A stretch of DNA of 61,255 nucleotides from Oscillospiraceae bacterium (GTDB lineage: Bacteria; Bacillota; Clostridia; Oscillospirales; CAG-272), in NCBI GenBank assembly GCA_015064585.1, contig SVRY01000013.1, positions 1 through 61,255 on the forward strand, given 5' to 3'. Position numbers and translations under genes: made by a program. Positions within the stretch are counted from its first letter, which is position 1. The number at the start of each line of letters is the position of its first letter. The notes below the pieces were generated by a model that did not search any database, was not told the origin of the DNA, and worked only from the letters and a program-made list of their open reading frames with translations. This document shows, piece after piece, positions 1 to 9,258 of the stretch.

Positions 1-3000
1 GGAATGACCGTTCCGCAGGCGTATTGCTTCCCGTTGATCGCGGGATTAAACGGAATATACACCGGCGGATCCGAATCGTTATTACTGTAACTAACCGTGG
101 CACGCAAACCAAAATAGCGTTTATCCAAAGCATTGTCTTTGTACGGTGCAGTATTTTCCGGCGCATATACCCATCCGGAAAACGTAAAGCCTCGACCCTG
201 CACTCCGTACAAGATTTGGTACATATTGATCGCTTCATCTACATTGCCTTCAAATCGATATGGCAAACAATCGGACGACACACCCGGTACAGAACCTTTT
301 GTAATAGCTGTATTGTCTGAAGCTCTCCATCCATGAGTCTCCGAGCTACTAAATCCCGCCGACAGCAAATTATATGCACCGGGAACAGAGCCTTTTTCCA
401 ATTGAGCATCATCCAAATACAGTGCACCCAGCAGTCCTTTTCCTGTAATGCGCAGCTTATAATTGGCATTGGCAGATGCATTGAAGGTAACGTGAATTCG
501 TTTCCACTCTTTTTTCTTTTCTTGCTGTGTATACTCTACATTCGTATCGTGTGTACTATACACCGTACTTTCTTTGATCTTTTGTGTTCCGGAATAGATC
601 TGTAGAGTAACTCCGCCATTTGTTACGGTATTGACAGCTTGGATCTCGGACATATTTACATACACCGAGAAACAATATGTGCCTGCAGAGGGAACGGTTA
701 CAGTTTGCAATACATACAGTTCATCGTTTATAGGATCCTCAAAGTTCATTTTATAAGATCCCCACCCGTTACGCGCAAGTGTTATATTATCGGTAATTTT
801 TTCCGTATCACTCTTGATCCAATGTTGGGTGTCTAAAACTTCCATCGAAGCATTGGAGAATAAATTGATACTTGCTGCACCAATGGAAGATGTGCTTGCA
901 ATACTGTTATTGGAAAAATCGTCGGAGTTTACAAAAGACTCGGTGGAAGCTCCGTAAACATTTCCCGCATCATCTTGGATATACTGATTGACGGTTCTGC
1001 CGTACGTATCAAATACGCTGACTATAATGATATCGTCCGACGCATCCGAGCTTGCCGATAAATAGCGATAAGAGGTCTGCCCGGGGGCGTATTCGATTTC
1101 ATATTCGCTTCCTTTGGTATGGCTTGCGATCGTTCCTGCAAATTCATAATATTCGGTGTATTTTTCTATTTCATTGTTATATGTATAATGAATACCGTAC
1201 TGACGCTCGCTGTCATATACATCGGTGAGAATGCCGTTTGTATACTTATATTCCGCCAAAGTATAGCTGTAGCTGTTGTTTGCATTGACAGTTTCATTGA
1301 CGGTGATTTTGGTTAGCTGTTTTCTCTCGCTTCCGGCAATTTCTGTATAAATATAGTGTAGCGTTCTGCCCCGAGAGGTGATCGAACTCAAATAATGATC
1401 ACTTGTATAATTTAGCTGTGCCAAAACAATATCTTCGCTGTATCCATCTGCTGTTTTATTGTTTTGTACAACCATGCGTAAAGTATCATTTGCCCCATAT
1501 GGAAACCATCCGCTGGGAGAAGAGGTGATGGAGTACATATATTTAATTAAATTTCCTTTGGAATCTGCGAACAACGTCAGAAGTCCATTATAAAACAGCC
1601 ATGTATTTCCCGATTGATCTTCCATAACCAATGATTTGCTCGGCGAGAAATACATTTCTGACAGCCAATTGGGAAAAACGATTGGATCCACTGTTTCTGT
1701 GACTGTCAACCCCAAGCCATCTGTGTCGTTATAGAGGATTGTTTCATCGGTGGCATAGATAGCTTTCATATAATGAACAGTACCGTCACCATCTGTATAA
1801 ACGGCATAATGTGCGTCGCCCACAGTCATGGTTTGCATGGTCTGCTGGGTGCTGAGCATAAAGCCGTTTCCGAGCTTCATACAGTTAAATAAATTGGTGG
1901 TGCTGTTCTTTTTTAATACGGTATAGTCGCTATCGGAAAGTACAGAATTGTATACGTGACCGATGGATACAGATAGAGCGCTATTATCGCTTACTGCATC
2001 GGTGAGAGAAAGGGTTAATTGACCGGTGTGGTCACCGATGGCAATAGTACCTGCATCCCCCGCCGACTGCGTTCTGTAAGAAAAATAATCTTCTATACCA
2101 ATCGTACTGATATAGGATATTTCAACATACGGGCGAAATTGACCCTCATCCATACACTCGGATGAAGTAAACGCAATATAATCCGTGTGTTCTGCGGCGC
2201 TTCCCACCATGGAAAAGCCCATAATTCGGCTTTGATCTGATTCTTGCCATTCATGGTACATTTTTGTAATATCAAAATAGCAAGATGTTGTATTTGCATT
2301 TATTGTTTCATAGTCGTATATGATATCTGTGTCTACTACTGTATGACCGTTATTCCAAGTCACATTGGCAAGTGAATTCAAAGCAGTGACCTTATGCAAA
2401 AGAATCTTTCGCTTTTTGCCGGCTTGTATATCCTTCGTTCTTACATCAAGATTTAAACCAACATTGGTAACCATACTGCCAATGGGGATTTTCGGAAAAC
2501 TGTTTAGCTGAATAAATGCATACTGGGTATATCCGTATCGATTACCGACATCAAAACTTAAATAATCCTTGAAATTGCTATTTGGGTTTCTGGTGTCAAT
2601 ATATGTATCCGAAATATCATCGCTTTCGTCCATATCAATTGTGGGATCCAGTGTTACGGGAAATGCTCTGTCCTTGGCATTGATCCAGTCACTGTCTGCC
2701 GATAGGGTTAAGGTATATTTTCCGTTTTGCGCGTCGGAAAGAGCATAGGATGCGGCAGAGGAATATGCACCGCCTGCATCGTACAGATAGGGGGCGGGCA
2801 TACGGTAGAGCACTTCGCCGCTTTCTGTAATAAAATGTATACTGCCGTCCTCATTCAGATTTGCGGTCAGATTGTTTAATGAAAGCTCAAATGTATATGT
2901 ATAACTGTTTTGCTTTTCATGGATCAGAATATTTTCCTTGAGCGTGCTTCCCAAAAGAATATATTCAAGATCGGTTCCCGGCAGAATTCCATTGTAGCGA

Positions 3001-3548
3001 ACAGAAGAGATGCTGTTTTGCAGAACGGTCAGCTCTTCCCATTTGGTGGCGGCGGTTTTGCTTTCGGCACCGTCGTTTGCTACCGTGATGGAGGTTCCTT
3101 TTTTCGCGTCGGCAAGTGCCAAAGAGATCTTGCGATTGCCGTTTTTTAATGTGAAGATCCGTTCGTTTCCCGTGACCTTCTTGGCAAATTTCACGCGGGA
3201 TGCGGCACTTTCATAGTCACTGCCGACACTTGAGAGACGGTTATCCACTTCTTGATAGACACCGTTTTCATCCTTTTCGTGAACCGGTATCTTGTAGACA
3301 ACAGCGCGGTAGGTGCCGTCGGACATACGGATATACTTTGTGTCTTCGGTGCGAAGATCTGTCAATTCAAACAGTGCGTCAACCCGATCGGCATGATCCA
3401 AAACGGTGTTTTCGTCTGTGATAGCTTCATCGGTATCCTTTTGCCGCCATTCTTCCAGTGCTTCGGCAATGACCGAGGCGGGAAACAGGTATACCACAAA
3501 TAAAATCGACAGAAAAATACATAATGCGGATCTCAATGTAACTTTCAT
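1..3548 (-). CDS. Giant secreted DNRLRE/RHS-type protein, N-terminal 1,182 residues (runs off left edge)
   Basis: The minus-strand frame opens with ATG at 3548, eight bases after an AAGGAG site, and has no stop before base 1, so the C-terminus is missing. Residues 1-30 form a signal peptide (MKVTLRSALCIFLSILFVVY, then an Ala-rich cleavage region). Residues about 315-480 (YIDTRNPNSNFKDYLSF, later DITKMYHEW) resemble the DNRLRE domain. From about 490 (SYRTQSAGDAGTIAIGDHTG) the text resembles the region before YD/RHS repeats in WapA-like proteins. Residues about 900-1050 and from 1060 on look like two carbohydrate-binding-like beta-sandwich modules. Proteins of this build are long cell-surface proteins, sometimes polymorphic toxins with a variable C-terminus. 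Whether a toxin tip exists lies outside the window. Reading frame certain, family fairly sure, function inferred. Confidence 0.85.
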   Translation of the reverse strand, partial: MKVTLRSALCIFLSILFVVYLFPASVIAEALEEWRQKDTDEAITDENTVLDHADRVDALFELTDLRTEDTKYIRMSDGTYRAVVYKIPVHEKDENGVYQEVDNRLSSVGSDYESAASRVKFAKKVTGNERIFTLKNGNRKISLALADAKKGTSITVANDGAESKTAATKWEELTVLQNSISSVRYNGILPGTDLEYILLGSTLKENILIHEKQNSYTYTFELSLNNLTANLNEDGSIHFITESGEVLYRMPAPYLYDAGGAYSSAASYALSDAQNGKYTLTLSADSDWINAKDRAFPVTLDPTIDMDESDDISDTYIDTRNPNSNFKDYLSFDVGNRYGYTQYAFIQLNSFPKIPIGSMVTNVGLNLDVRTKDIQAGKKRKILLHKVTALNSLANVTWNNGHTVVDTDIIYDYETINANTTSCYFDITKMYHEWQESDQSRIMGFSMVGSAAEHTDYIAFTSSECMDEGQFRPYVEISYISTIGIEDYFSYRTQSAGDAGTIAIGDHTGQLTLSLTDAVSDNSALSVSIGHVYNSVLSDSDYTVLKKNSTTNLFNCMKLGNGFMLSTQQTMQTMTVGDAHYAVYTDGDGTVHYMKAIYATDETILYNDTDGLGLTVTETVDPIVFPNWLSEMYFSPSKSLVMEDQSGNTWLFYNGLLTLFADSKGNLIKYMYSITSSPSGWFPYGANDTLRMVVQNNKTADGYSEDIVLAQLNYTSDHYLSSITSRGRTLHYIYTEIAGSERKQLTKITVNETVNANNSYSYTLAEYKYTNGILTDVYDSERQYGIHYTYNNEIEKYTEYYEFAGTIASHTKGSEYEIEYAPGQTSYRYLSASSDASDDIIIVSVFDTYGRTVNQYIQDDAGNVYGASTESFVNSDDFSNNSIASTSSIGAASINLFSNASMEVLDTQHWIKSDTEKITDNITLARNGWGSYKMNFEDPINDELYVLQTVTVPSAGTYCFSVYVNMSEIQAVNTVTNGGVTLQIYSGTQKIKESTVYSTHDTNVEYTQQEKKKEWKRIHVTFNASANANYKLRITGKGLLGALYLDDAQLEKGSVPGAYNLLSAGFSSSETHGWRASDNTAITKGSVPGVSSDCLPYRFEGNVDEAINMYQILYGVQGRGFTFSGWVYAPENTAPYKDNALDKRYFGLRATVSYSNNDSDPPVYIPFNPAINGKQYACGTVI

Positions 3549-3740
3549 AGTAAACTCCTTGATTTTAGATTTTAGATTTTGGGTTTTGACCTTGCAGAAT
3601 ACCCAAACGGCAGCGTCAAAACGGTTCTTGCCGTTTGGGACATCTGCGTTTTAAAATCGGAGTTTGTACTAAATTTTTGCCGCAAATACGTAAGATCACG
3701 ATGCATTCTCCTTTCACTGCCAAATGAAAGGAGTTTTTCT
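3549..3740 (-). promoter_or_regulatory. Long structured 5' leader of the DNRLRE/RHS gene
   Basis: About 190 bases separate the predicted transcription start (near 3740) from the ATG. The leader starts with a hairpin of nine pairs (CTCCTTTCA at 3708-3716 with TGAAAGGAG at 3725-3733). Further on is an eleven-pair stem (CCCAAACGGCA at 3602-3612 with TGCCGTTTGGG at 3629-3639, 16-base loop). Three short AT-rich repeats (GATTTTA type) follow before the ribosome site. A short frame at 3572-3862 overlaps this leader but has no supporting features. I do not recognise a known riboswitch class. Confidence 0.5.
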
Positions 3741-3746
3741 GCTTTC

Positions 3747-3775
3747 ATTTTAGCATAAATATCTGTGTTTGTCAA
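3747..3775 (-). promoter_or_regulatory. Sigma-A type promoter of the DNRLRE/RHS gene
   Basis: On the minus strand TTGACA (3770-3775) and TAAAAT (3747-3752) are separated by exactly 17 bases. Confidence 0.7.
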
Positions 3776-3940
3776 ATTATGCACAACCGGATATGTAAAT
3801 ATTTTTGTAAATAATTTGTAAATACCGGGGTATATTTTCCCTCTATCTATATAAGACAACAAAACTTCAAAAACCTAACACGTTTTTTGAAAAAACATTG
3901 CACAAATTTTACCTTTTCTTTTTGTGCAGTTTGACCTTAT

Positions 3941-3975
3941 ATAAAAAAGAACCCCGCCCGAAATGATTCGGGCGG
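3941..3975 (-). terminator. Rho-independent terminator of the M48 protease gene
   Basis: A perfect nine-pair stem, CCGCCCGAA (3954-3962) with TTCGGGCGG (3967-3975), has a four-base loop and, reading on the minus strand, is followed by a T-run (complement of 3943-3949). It lies six bases after the stop codon. Confidence 0.9.
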
Positions 3976-3981
3976 AGATGT

Positions 3982-6009
3982 TTATGCATTTGTATTTTTG
4001 TCAAACACAAGGCAGCCATCCACTTTTTTGAGAATGCCGGCGATGCGTTCATCGTAGCTAAACAGTGAGAATTGCCAATCGGCAGGGTGGGTGTCTAAAT
4101 GGTTGAAGATCTTATCAAGTACCCGATCGGCGGTTTCGTCATCGGTGTTTTCACGGAATTTTACAATGAAAACGCTGGAAAAGAAGGTGTCGGAAATGGT
4201 TTTACGCACAAGATACAGCTGCTCTACGGCATCTTCGTCAATACTGCGGATATAGGACAGAATGCCGTCCAGCATTGCTTTTGGCATTTTATCCTCACGG
4301 GAAAGACGGTCAGAGGGCATCAGCTCGCCTGTTTTGCTGTATTCATCCTCATAGTTTTGGCGCAGTTCCAGTGCTTTTTCGCGGTATGCGTCCAGCTCCT
4401 CCTGCAGTCCCGCAAGACAGCAGAATTGTCCGACCAAATTCATGCCCTCTTCCAGATAGTTTTTGTTCAGCTCAATGGCGCGGTAGATGTGGTCAATGCC
4501 CGATTTGTCATAGCGGTCCAGCATCAGAGAGCCTTTTAGCATATGCGCGTGGGGGGTTGCCCAGACGTTTTCGCTATGCTCAATGATATGATCGCAAAGC
4601 GCTTCCAGCTCTTTGGTATATCCCAGTGTCAAAAGGGCATCCATGATGGGGCGGGCTTCCTCGGCTTTGGGCATACTTCCCGCACTGCGCCATTCTTCCA
4701 CGATGGCAAGGGGCTTTAGGTAGTTTTCCTCTCTGTATTTGGGGTAGTCTTCCTTTCGCATCTCATACAGTTCTTTATCGACCTCTGTCAGCGCAAGACG
4801 GCACTCCGCGCGGAAGTCACCTGTTTCCTCGGGAAGGGTGACGCTGTAATCCGAAATGCCGAGCGCCCCTATGCGGTTTCGAAAGATAGGATGGGAGGCA
4901 CTGCGGGGCTGTATTTCATTTGCAAGCAGCGTACGCCAAAAATCCGTCCGCTTAGGAAGGACTTTGCGGAAGGTCTCGCAAACGGTTTGCACCGCATTGC
5001 TGCGCAGCTGCTCGGGCTCATAAAAGCCCTCTTCCATGTGCATGGAGGATTCTCTGTCGAACAAAGTAAAATACATGGTTTTGGCAAGGGCATTTGCCGC
5101 GTGTTGGGGATCGCCGTTTTTCAAAATGGCGCTGTCGGCAAGTTGTTCGATGGCGACCGATGAGGTAATGCGGTAGATAAAGTACTCAAAAACATACATC
5201 GAGTCGGTGAAGGCAAACAAAAGATTGAGAAGTGCTGTCAGCGAATTGTCTTCACGTTCGGTGATAAAGGCAAACAGACGGTACTCCTTGTCGGAGGGGT
5301 TGCCGTCTTTTGTCAAATGGGCAAATTCGTGAATGAGGATCTGATACAGCTCTTCTTCGCTGAGAATGTCCAGTAATTCCACACCCAGATGCAGGGAATA
5401 GGTCTTACGTCCCACCTTGGCAATGGAAGCAGAGCTGTCGGGGCAAAAAAGAATGCGGATGTTGCCTTCTATCCCCACCGAATCGGCGGCGCGCTTTGCC
5501 ATACCGTGAATGGCGGGATATGTTTCGGGATTGCTGTAGCCCTCAAAGCTGAATTTTTTTGTGCGGGGGGCAATGCGGCAGAGAAAACCGTAGATCAAAT
5601 AAAAGGGGGCAAGCGTAAAGGAAGCGGAGGTTCTGCCGATTCCCATGGAAAAAGCCACAAACAGACCGGAAAGCAGCAGGAATAGGGAATATCCTTCGGT
5701 AATATGTCGCATACGGATCATTTTTTTCACAACGCGGGGAAGGTCCTGCATTGCCTTGTCGCGGCGGGAAAGATAGTATTCCTGCGCTTGCCGTGCACTG
5801 AAAGATTTGCTTTTGTTGTAAAAATGCTTGGCGATCAAATTGACGGGAATCAAAATCAGCCAAAAAAGGGTGACGCCAAGGGCTAAGAATCCAAAGAGGT
5901 TTCTTGTTTCTTCGCTGATTTGTTCGCCGCAAATTGTCCCCGCAACCGCACAAAAAACGGTGACGGCAAGGGCTAGGACAAATCGAATCAATGCGCTTTT
6001 TTTCGTCAT
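3982..6009 (-). CDS. Membrane M48-type zinc metalloprotease with C-terminal TPR-like region
   Basis: 675 residues. The zinc motif HEFAH is at residues 227-231 (catalytic Glu228), within LIHEFAHLTKDG, as in M48 peptidases. Two membrane segments lie near residues 7-25 and 35-55 and two more near 105-150, so the active domain probably sits at the cytoplasmic membrane. The last ~250 residues have helical, TPR-like repeats (MLKGSLMLDRYDKSGIDHIY) and could bind a partner. I chose the ATG at 6009 because it follows AGGAAG and because the upstream in-frame ATG at 6054 falls inside the -10 box. The gene stands alone between its own promoter and terminator. Substrate unknown; a role in membrane-protein quality control is inference from the family. 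Confidence 0.85.
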   Translation of the reverse strand: MTKKSALIRFVLALAVTVFCAVAGTICGEQISEETRNLFGFLALGVTLFWLILIPVNLIAKHFYNKSKSFSARQAQEYYLSRRDKAMQDLPRVVKKMIRMRHITEGYSLFLLLSGLFVAFSMGIGRTSASFTLAPFYLIYGFLCRIAPRTKKFSFEGYSNPETYPAIHGMAKRAADSVGIEGNIRILFCPDSSASIAKVGRKTYSLHLGVELLDILSEEELYQILIHEFAHLTKDGNPSDKEYRLFAFITEREDNSLTALLNLLFAFTDSMYVFEYFIYRITSSVAIEQLADSAILKNGDPQHAANALAKTMYFTLFDRESSMHMEEGFYEPEQLRSNAVQTVCETFRKVLPKRTDFWRTLLANEIQPRSASHPIFRNRIGALGISDYSVTLPEETGDFRAECRLALTEVDKELYEMRKEDYPKYREENYLKPLAIVEEWRSAGSMPKAEEARPIMDALLTLGYTKELEALCDHIIEHSENVWATPHAHMLKGSLMLDRYDKSGIDHIYRAIELNKNYLEEGMNLVGQFCCLAGLQEELDAYREKALELRQNYEDEYSKTGELMPSDRLSREDKMPKAMLDGILSYIRSIDEDAVEQLYLVRKTISDTFFSSVFIVKFRENTDDETADRVLDKIFNHLDTHPADWQFSLFSYDERIAGILKKVDGCLVFDKNTNA

Positions 6010-6049
6010 AATAATATTCTTCCTATTTTCTGTATTTTTTCTTGCATTC

Positions 6050-6078
6050 ATCATATCACGTCATTTACAAAATGTCAA
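6050..6078 (-). promoter_or_regulatory. Sigma-A promoter of the M48 protease gene
   Basis: Minus strand TTGACA (6073-6078), 17 bases, TATGAT (6050-6055). It fixes the protease start codon downstream of 6050. Confidence 0.85.
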
Positions 6079-6104
6079 GACATAAATATACATTTGGCAA
6101 AAAA

Positions 6105-6143
6105 CGAATAAAACTGCCCAACTTCGATAAGGAAGCTGGGCAG
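6105..6143 (-). terminator. Terminator of the arginine operon
   Basis: Downstream of argF the minus strand folds as CTGCCCAGCTTC (complement of 6132-6143) with GAAGTTGGGCAG (complement of 6114-6125), followed by TTTTATT. Confidence 0.88.
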
Positions 6144-6147
6144 TCGG

Positions 6148-7128
6148 TTACAAAGTTGCCGCCATGACGGCTTTGATGGTGTGCATACGGTTTTCGGCTT
6201 CGTCAAAGACGATGGATTTTTCGCTTTCAAATACTTCGTTTGTCACTTCCATACAGTCGATACCGAATTTTTCGTAGATGTCCCGTCCTACGGTGGTTTT
6301 CAGATCGTGGAAGGCGGGCAGGCAGTGCATAAAGCGGCACTGCTCTCCGGCGTTATCCATCAGCGCTTTTGTCACGCGGTAGGGAGTCAGATCTTTGATA
6401 CGTTCTTCCCAAACCTCCTTCGGCTCGCCCATGGAGACCCATACATCGGTGTAAATAACGTGGGCATCTTTGGTAGCGGTCATCGGATCTTCAATGAATT
6501 CCAAAATAGCGCCGGTTTTCTCGGCAATTGTCTGACAAGCCACGATAAGATCGTCGTTCGGGAAATATTTCTTCGGTGCGCAGGCAACAAAATGCATACC
6601 CATTTTGGCGCATCCCACCATCAGAGAGTTGCCCATGTTATAGCGTGCGTCTCCCATGTATACCAGCTTTTTGCCTTTTAAGTCGCCAAAATGCTCTTTG
6701 ATGGTCAGAAAGTCGGCAAGGATCTGGGTGGGGTGGAATTCGTTAGTGAGTCCATTCCAAACGGGAACACCTGCGTGCTTTGCCAGTTCTTCCACCAGCT
6801 CTTGCCCGAAGCCGCGGTATTCGATACCGTCAAACATTCTGCCAAGCACTCTTGCGGTGTCGGCAATGCTTTCTTTTTTGCCGATTTGAGATCCGCTGGG
6901 ACCGAGGTATACAGGGTGCATTCCCAGATCTGCGCCTGCCACTTCAAAGGCACAGCGGGTACGGGTGCTGTCCTTTTCAAAAATGAGGGCAATGCTTTTT
7001 CCTTCGCACAGGCGGTGGGAAATGCCCTTCTTTTTCTGATCCTTCAGTTCTGCCGCCAGATTCAAAAGATAGCCTATTTCATCGGGCGTGAAATCCAACA
7101 ATTTCAGAAAATGTTTACCTTTCAGCAT
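6148..7128 (-). CDS. argF: Ornithine carbamoyltransferase
   Basis: 326 residues, the usual length. ArgF joins carbamoyl phosphate to ornithine to give citrulline in the cytoplasm. The carbamoyl-phosphate loop STRTR is at residues 54-58 and the ornithine-side HCLP motif lies in [10 protein letters not shown] near the C-terminus. The ATG at 7128 follows a GGAGG site at close range; an upstream in-frame ATG lies inside argD and lacks a ribosome site. The start overlaps the end of argD by seven bases, so the two are probably translationally coupled. It is the last gene of argCJBDF. A catabolic arcB role is unlikely because it sits in the biosynthetic operon. Confidence 0.97.
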   Translation of the reverse strand: MLKGKHFLKLLDFTPDEIGYLLNLAAELKDQKKKGISHRLCEGKSIALIFEKDSTRTRCAFEVAGADLGMHPVYLGPSGSQIGKKESIADTARVLGRMFDGIEYRGFGQELVEELAKHAGVPVWNGLTNEFHPTQILADFLTIKEHFGDLKGKKLVYMGDARYNMGNSLMVGCAKMGMHFVACAPKKYFPNDDLIVACQTIAEKTGAILEFIEDPMTATKDAHVIYTDVWVSMGEPKEVWEERIKDLTPYRVTKALMDNAGEQCRFMHCLPAFHDLKTTVGRDIYEKFGIDCMEVTNEVFESEKSIVFDEAENRMHTIKAVMAATL

Positions 7129-8306
7129 ATTGTTTCCTCCATTTCGGCACATACGGTTTTGATTACGTTGATAGCTTCCTGCAAAACTTCCATCGGAATA
7201 TTCAGTGCGGGAAGCAGACGCAGTTTGGTTTTGGCAGTCAGGCAAAGAACACCTTTTTCCATGCATTTAAGCAGTACTTCCTTGGCGGGAGCCTTGGTTT
7301 GAATGCCGATCATCAGTCCAAGACCGGATACCGATTCAATGCCGGGAGCTGCTTGCAGTTCCCTAAAAATATAGCGGCTCTTTTCTTCCACTTCGGAAAG
7401 GAAATGATCGTCCATGCGCTCCAAAATGGAAAGCGCACCGGCACAGCAAACGGGATTTCCGCCAAAGGTGGATCCGTGATCGCCGTAGCCAAGGGTGTAC
7501 TGTACCTTTTCGGAAAGCAGGGTAGCGCCAAGAGGCAGGCCGCCGCCAAGCCCTTTGGCAGTGGAAACGATATCGGGGGTGATACCATAGTGCATATAGC
7601 CGTACAGCTTGCCGGTTCTGCCGTTGCCGGTCTGCACTTCGTCGCAGATCAGCAAGATATCATTCTCTTTGGCAAAGGCGGCAAGATCTTTAACATAGTC
7701 GGGATCCAGGGAAACCACACCGCCCTCTCCCTGCACACATTCGATCATAATAGCGGCAACCTTATACTGCTTTGTCAGTTCTTTGATGGCGTCAAGCTCC
7801 CCTGCAGGTGCGTGCACAAATCCGGGGGTCAGCGGTTTGAAGCTCTTGTGGAACACATCCTGCCCTGTGGCGGCAAGGGTAGTGATGGTTCTGCCGTGGA
7901 AGCTGTTTTTTAGGGTAATAATGGTGTTGTATTCCTCGCCTTTACGGTCGGCGATATACTTTCTGGCGACCTTGATGGCGCATTCGTTGGCTTCCGCGCC
8001 CGAATTACTGAAAAACACTTTTTTGTAACCTGTACGCAGACACAAAAGTTCGGCAAGTTTTGCGCAAGGCTCGGTATAATACAGATTGGACATATGCTGC
8101 ACTTTGGACAGTTGATCGCAGACGGCTTTCTGCCAAATATCGTCGGCAATGCCAAAGCCGGTCACGCCAATGCCCGAACCCATATCGATATACCGTTTTC
8201 CGTTTGTGTCGTACACCTCGGAGCCTTTGCCGTGTGTGATCTCCACGGGGAAACGGGCGTAGGTGTTTGCCACATAGGTTTTATCCAGTTGTTGTAAATT
8301 GCTCAT
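7122..8306 (-). CDS. argD: Acetylornithine aminotransferase
   Basis: 394 residues, a class III PLP aminotransferase. It transfers the amino group of glutamate to N-acetylglutamate semialdehyde, giving N-acetylornithine. Visible family signatures are [18 protein letters not shown] (PLP phosphate binding), the [12 protein letters not shown] stretch, [15 protein letters not shown], and [14 protein letters not shown] holding the Schiff-base lysine. Start at 8306; the upstream site (AAAGAGAT) is weak compared with the other arg genes. A 73-base gap with a strong hairpin separates it from argB. Its stop overlaps the argF start. Confidence 0.97.
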   Translation of the reverse strand: MSNLQQLDKTYVANTYARFPVEITHGKGSEVYDTNGKRYIDMGSGIGVTGFGIADDIWQKAVCDQLSKVQHMSNLYYTEPCAKLAELLCLRTGYKKVFFSNSGAEANECAIKVARKYIADRKGEEYNTIITLKNSFHGRTITTLAATGQDVFHKSFKPLTPGFVHAPAGELDAIKELTKQYKVAAIMIECVQGEGGVVSLDPDYVKDLAAFAKENDILLICDEVQTGNGRTGKLYGYMHYGITPDIVSTAKGLGGGLPLGATLLSEKVQYTLGYGDHGSTFGGNPVCCAGALSILERMDDHFLSEVEEKSRYIFRELQAAPGIESVSGLGLMIGIQTKAPAKEVLLKCMEKGVLCLTAKTKLRLLPALNIPMEVLQEAINVIKTVCAEMEETIC

Positions 8307-8337
8307 AATAAAATCTCTTTTCAGAAGTTTTAGGGAT

Positions 8338-8365
8338 TTAGGGGGCTTTTCAAAAAGCCCCCTAA
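8338..8365. other. Intercistronic hairpin between argB and argD
   Basis: Perfect 13-pair stem: TTAGGGGGCTTTT (8338-8350) with AAAAGCCCCCTAA (8353-8365) and a two-base loop. On the transcribed minus strand no T-run follows directly, so it is more likely an RNA-processing or stability element, or a partial terminator tuning argD and argF, than a full stop. Confidence 0.65.
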
Positions 8366-8379
8366 TATAATAATAAAAA

Positions 8380-9246
8380 TCAATTTCCCAAAATCATGGT
8401 ACCGGCGCCCTCGTCGGTGAGCAGTTCCATGAGGATGGCATGGGGGATTCTTCCGTCCATAATGGTCACATCTTTTACGCCTGCATTGATCGCCTCGATA
8501 CAGCAGTCTACTTTGGGGATCATGCCGCCTGAAATAATGCCTTGGTCATAAAGTGCTTTTGCCTGCTTTACGGTGATGCCCGTAATAAGGGTGGAGGGAT
8601 CGTCCTTGTCGCGCAGAATACCGGCAACGTCGGTCATCATAATGAGACGCTCCGCTCCCAGTGCACCCGCGATATAGGCAGCGGCGGTGTCACCGTTGAT
8701 GTTGTATACGTTGCCGTTGCGGTCACTTGCCACGGTGGAAATAACGGGAATATAGTTCTTTTCCAAAAGGTCGGTAATGGGCTTGCCGCGTACCTTGGTG
8801 ATCTGGCCTACGTAACCCAGGCGTTCATCCTTGATCTTGGCTTCAATAATGCCGCCGTCCATGCCTGAAAGACCCACAGCATGTCCGCCCTTCATTTGCA
8901 AAAGAGTCACCAGGTTTTTGTTAACCTTGCCTGCCAACACCATTTGTACGATATCAACGGTCTCTTTGTCGGTTACCCGCAGTCCGTCAATGAACTCGGG
9001 TTTCTTGCCTAAGCGTTTCATCATATCGCTGATCTCGGGGCCGCCGCCGTGGATGAGTACTACTTTGACGCCGATGAGCCACAAAAGGGCAATATCCTCC
9101 ATGACCTGCTGCTTGAGATTGTCATCGATCATGGCGTTGCCGCCGTATTTGACCACAACGATCTTGCCCACATAGCGCTTAATATAAGGAAGCGCTTGGG
9201 TCAATACCTCTGCGCGTTCTCTGTTTGTAAACATATCTGTAATCAT
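8380..9246 (-). CDS. argB: N-acetylglutamate kinase
   Basis: 288 residues. It phosphorylates N-acetylglutamate with ATP, the step usually feedback-inhibited by arginine. The amino-acid-kinase signatures are the VVVKYGGNAM glycine loop near residue 33, VVLIHGGGPEIS, YNINGDTAAAYIAGAL and the LIMMTDVAGIL stretch. The N-terminal extension before the kinase fold (MITDMFTNRERAEVLTQALP) is of the kind found in the arginine-sensitive hexameric enzymes. Start 9246 follows AGAGGACC. It lies 12 bases after argJ. Confidence 0.96.
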   Translation of the reverse strand: MITDMFTNRERAEVLTQALPYIKRYVGKIVVVKYGGNAMIDDNLKQQVMEDIALLWLIGVKVVLIHGGGPEISDMMKRLGKKPEFIDGLRVTDKETVDIVQMVLAGKVNKNLVTLLQMKGGHAVGLSGMDGGIIEAKIKDERLGYVGQITKVRGKPITDLLEKNYIPVISTVASDRNGNVYNINGDTAAAYIAGALGAERLIMMTDVAGILRDKDDPSTLITGITVKQAKALYDQGIISGGMIPKVDCCIEAINAGVKDVTIMDGRIPHAILMELLTDEGAGTMILGN

Positions 9247-9258
9247 ATATCGGTCCTC

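Noticed and set aside
3572..3862. 96-codon minus-strand frame in the leader of the DNRLRE/RHS gene
   Set aside because: It spans the promoter and both leader hairpins and has no ribosome site or recognisable content.
6055..6112. Longer N-terminus of the M48 protease beginning at the ATG at 6054
   Set aside because: That ATG is inside the -10 box of a 17-bp-spaced promoter and has no ribosome site.
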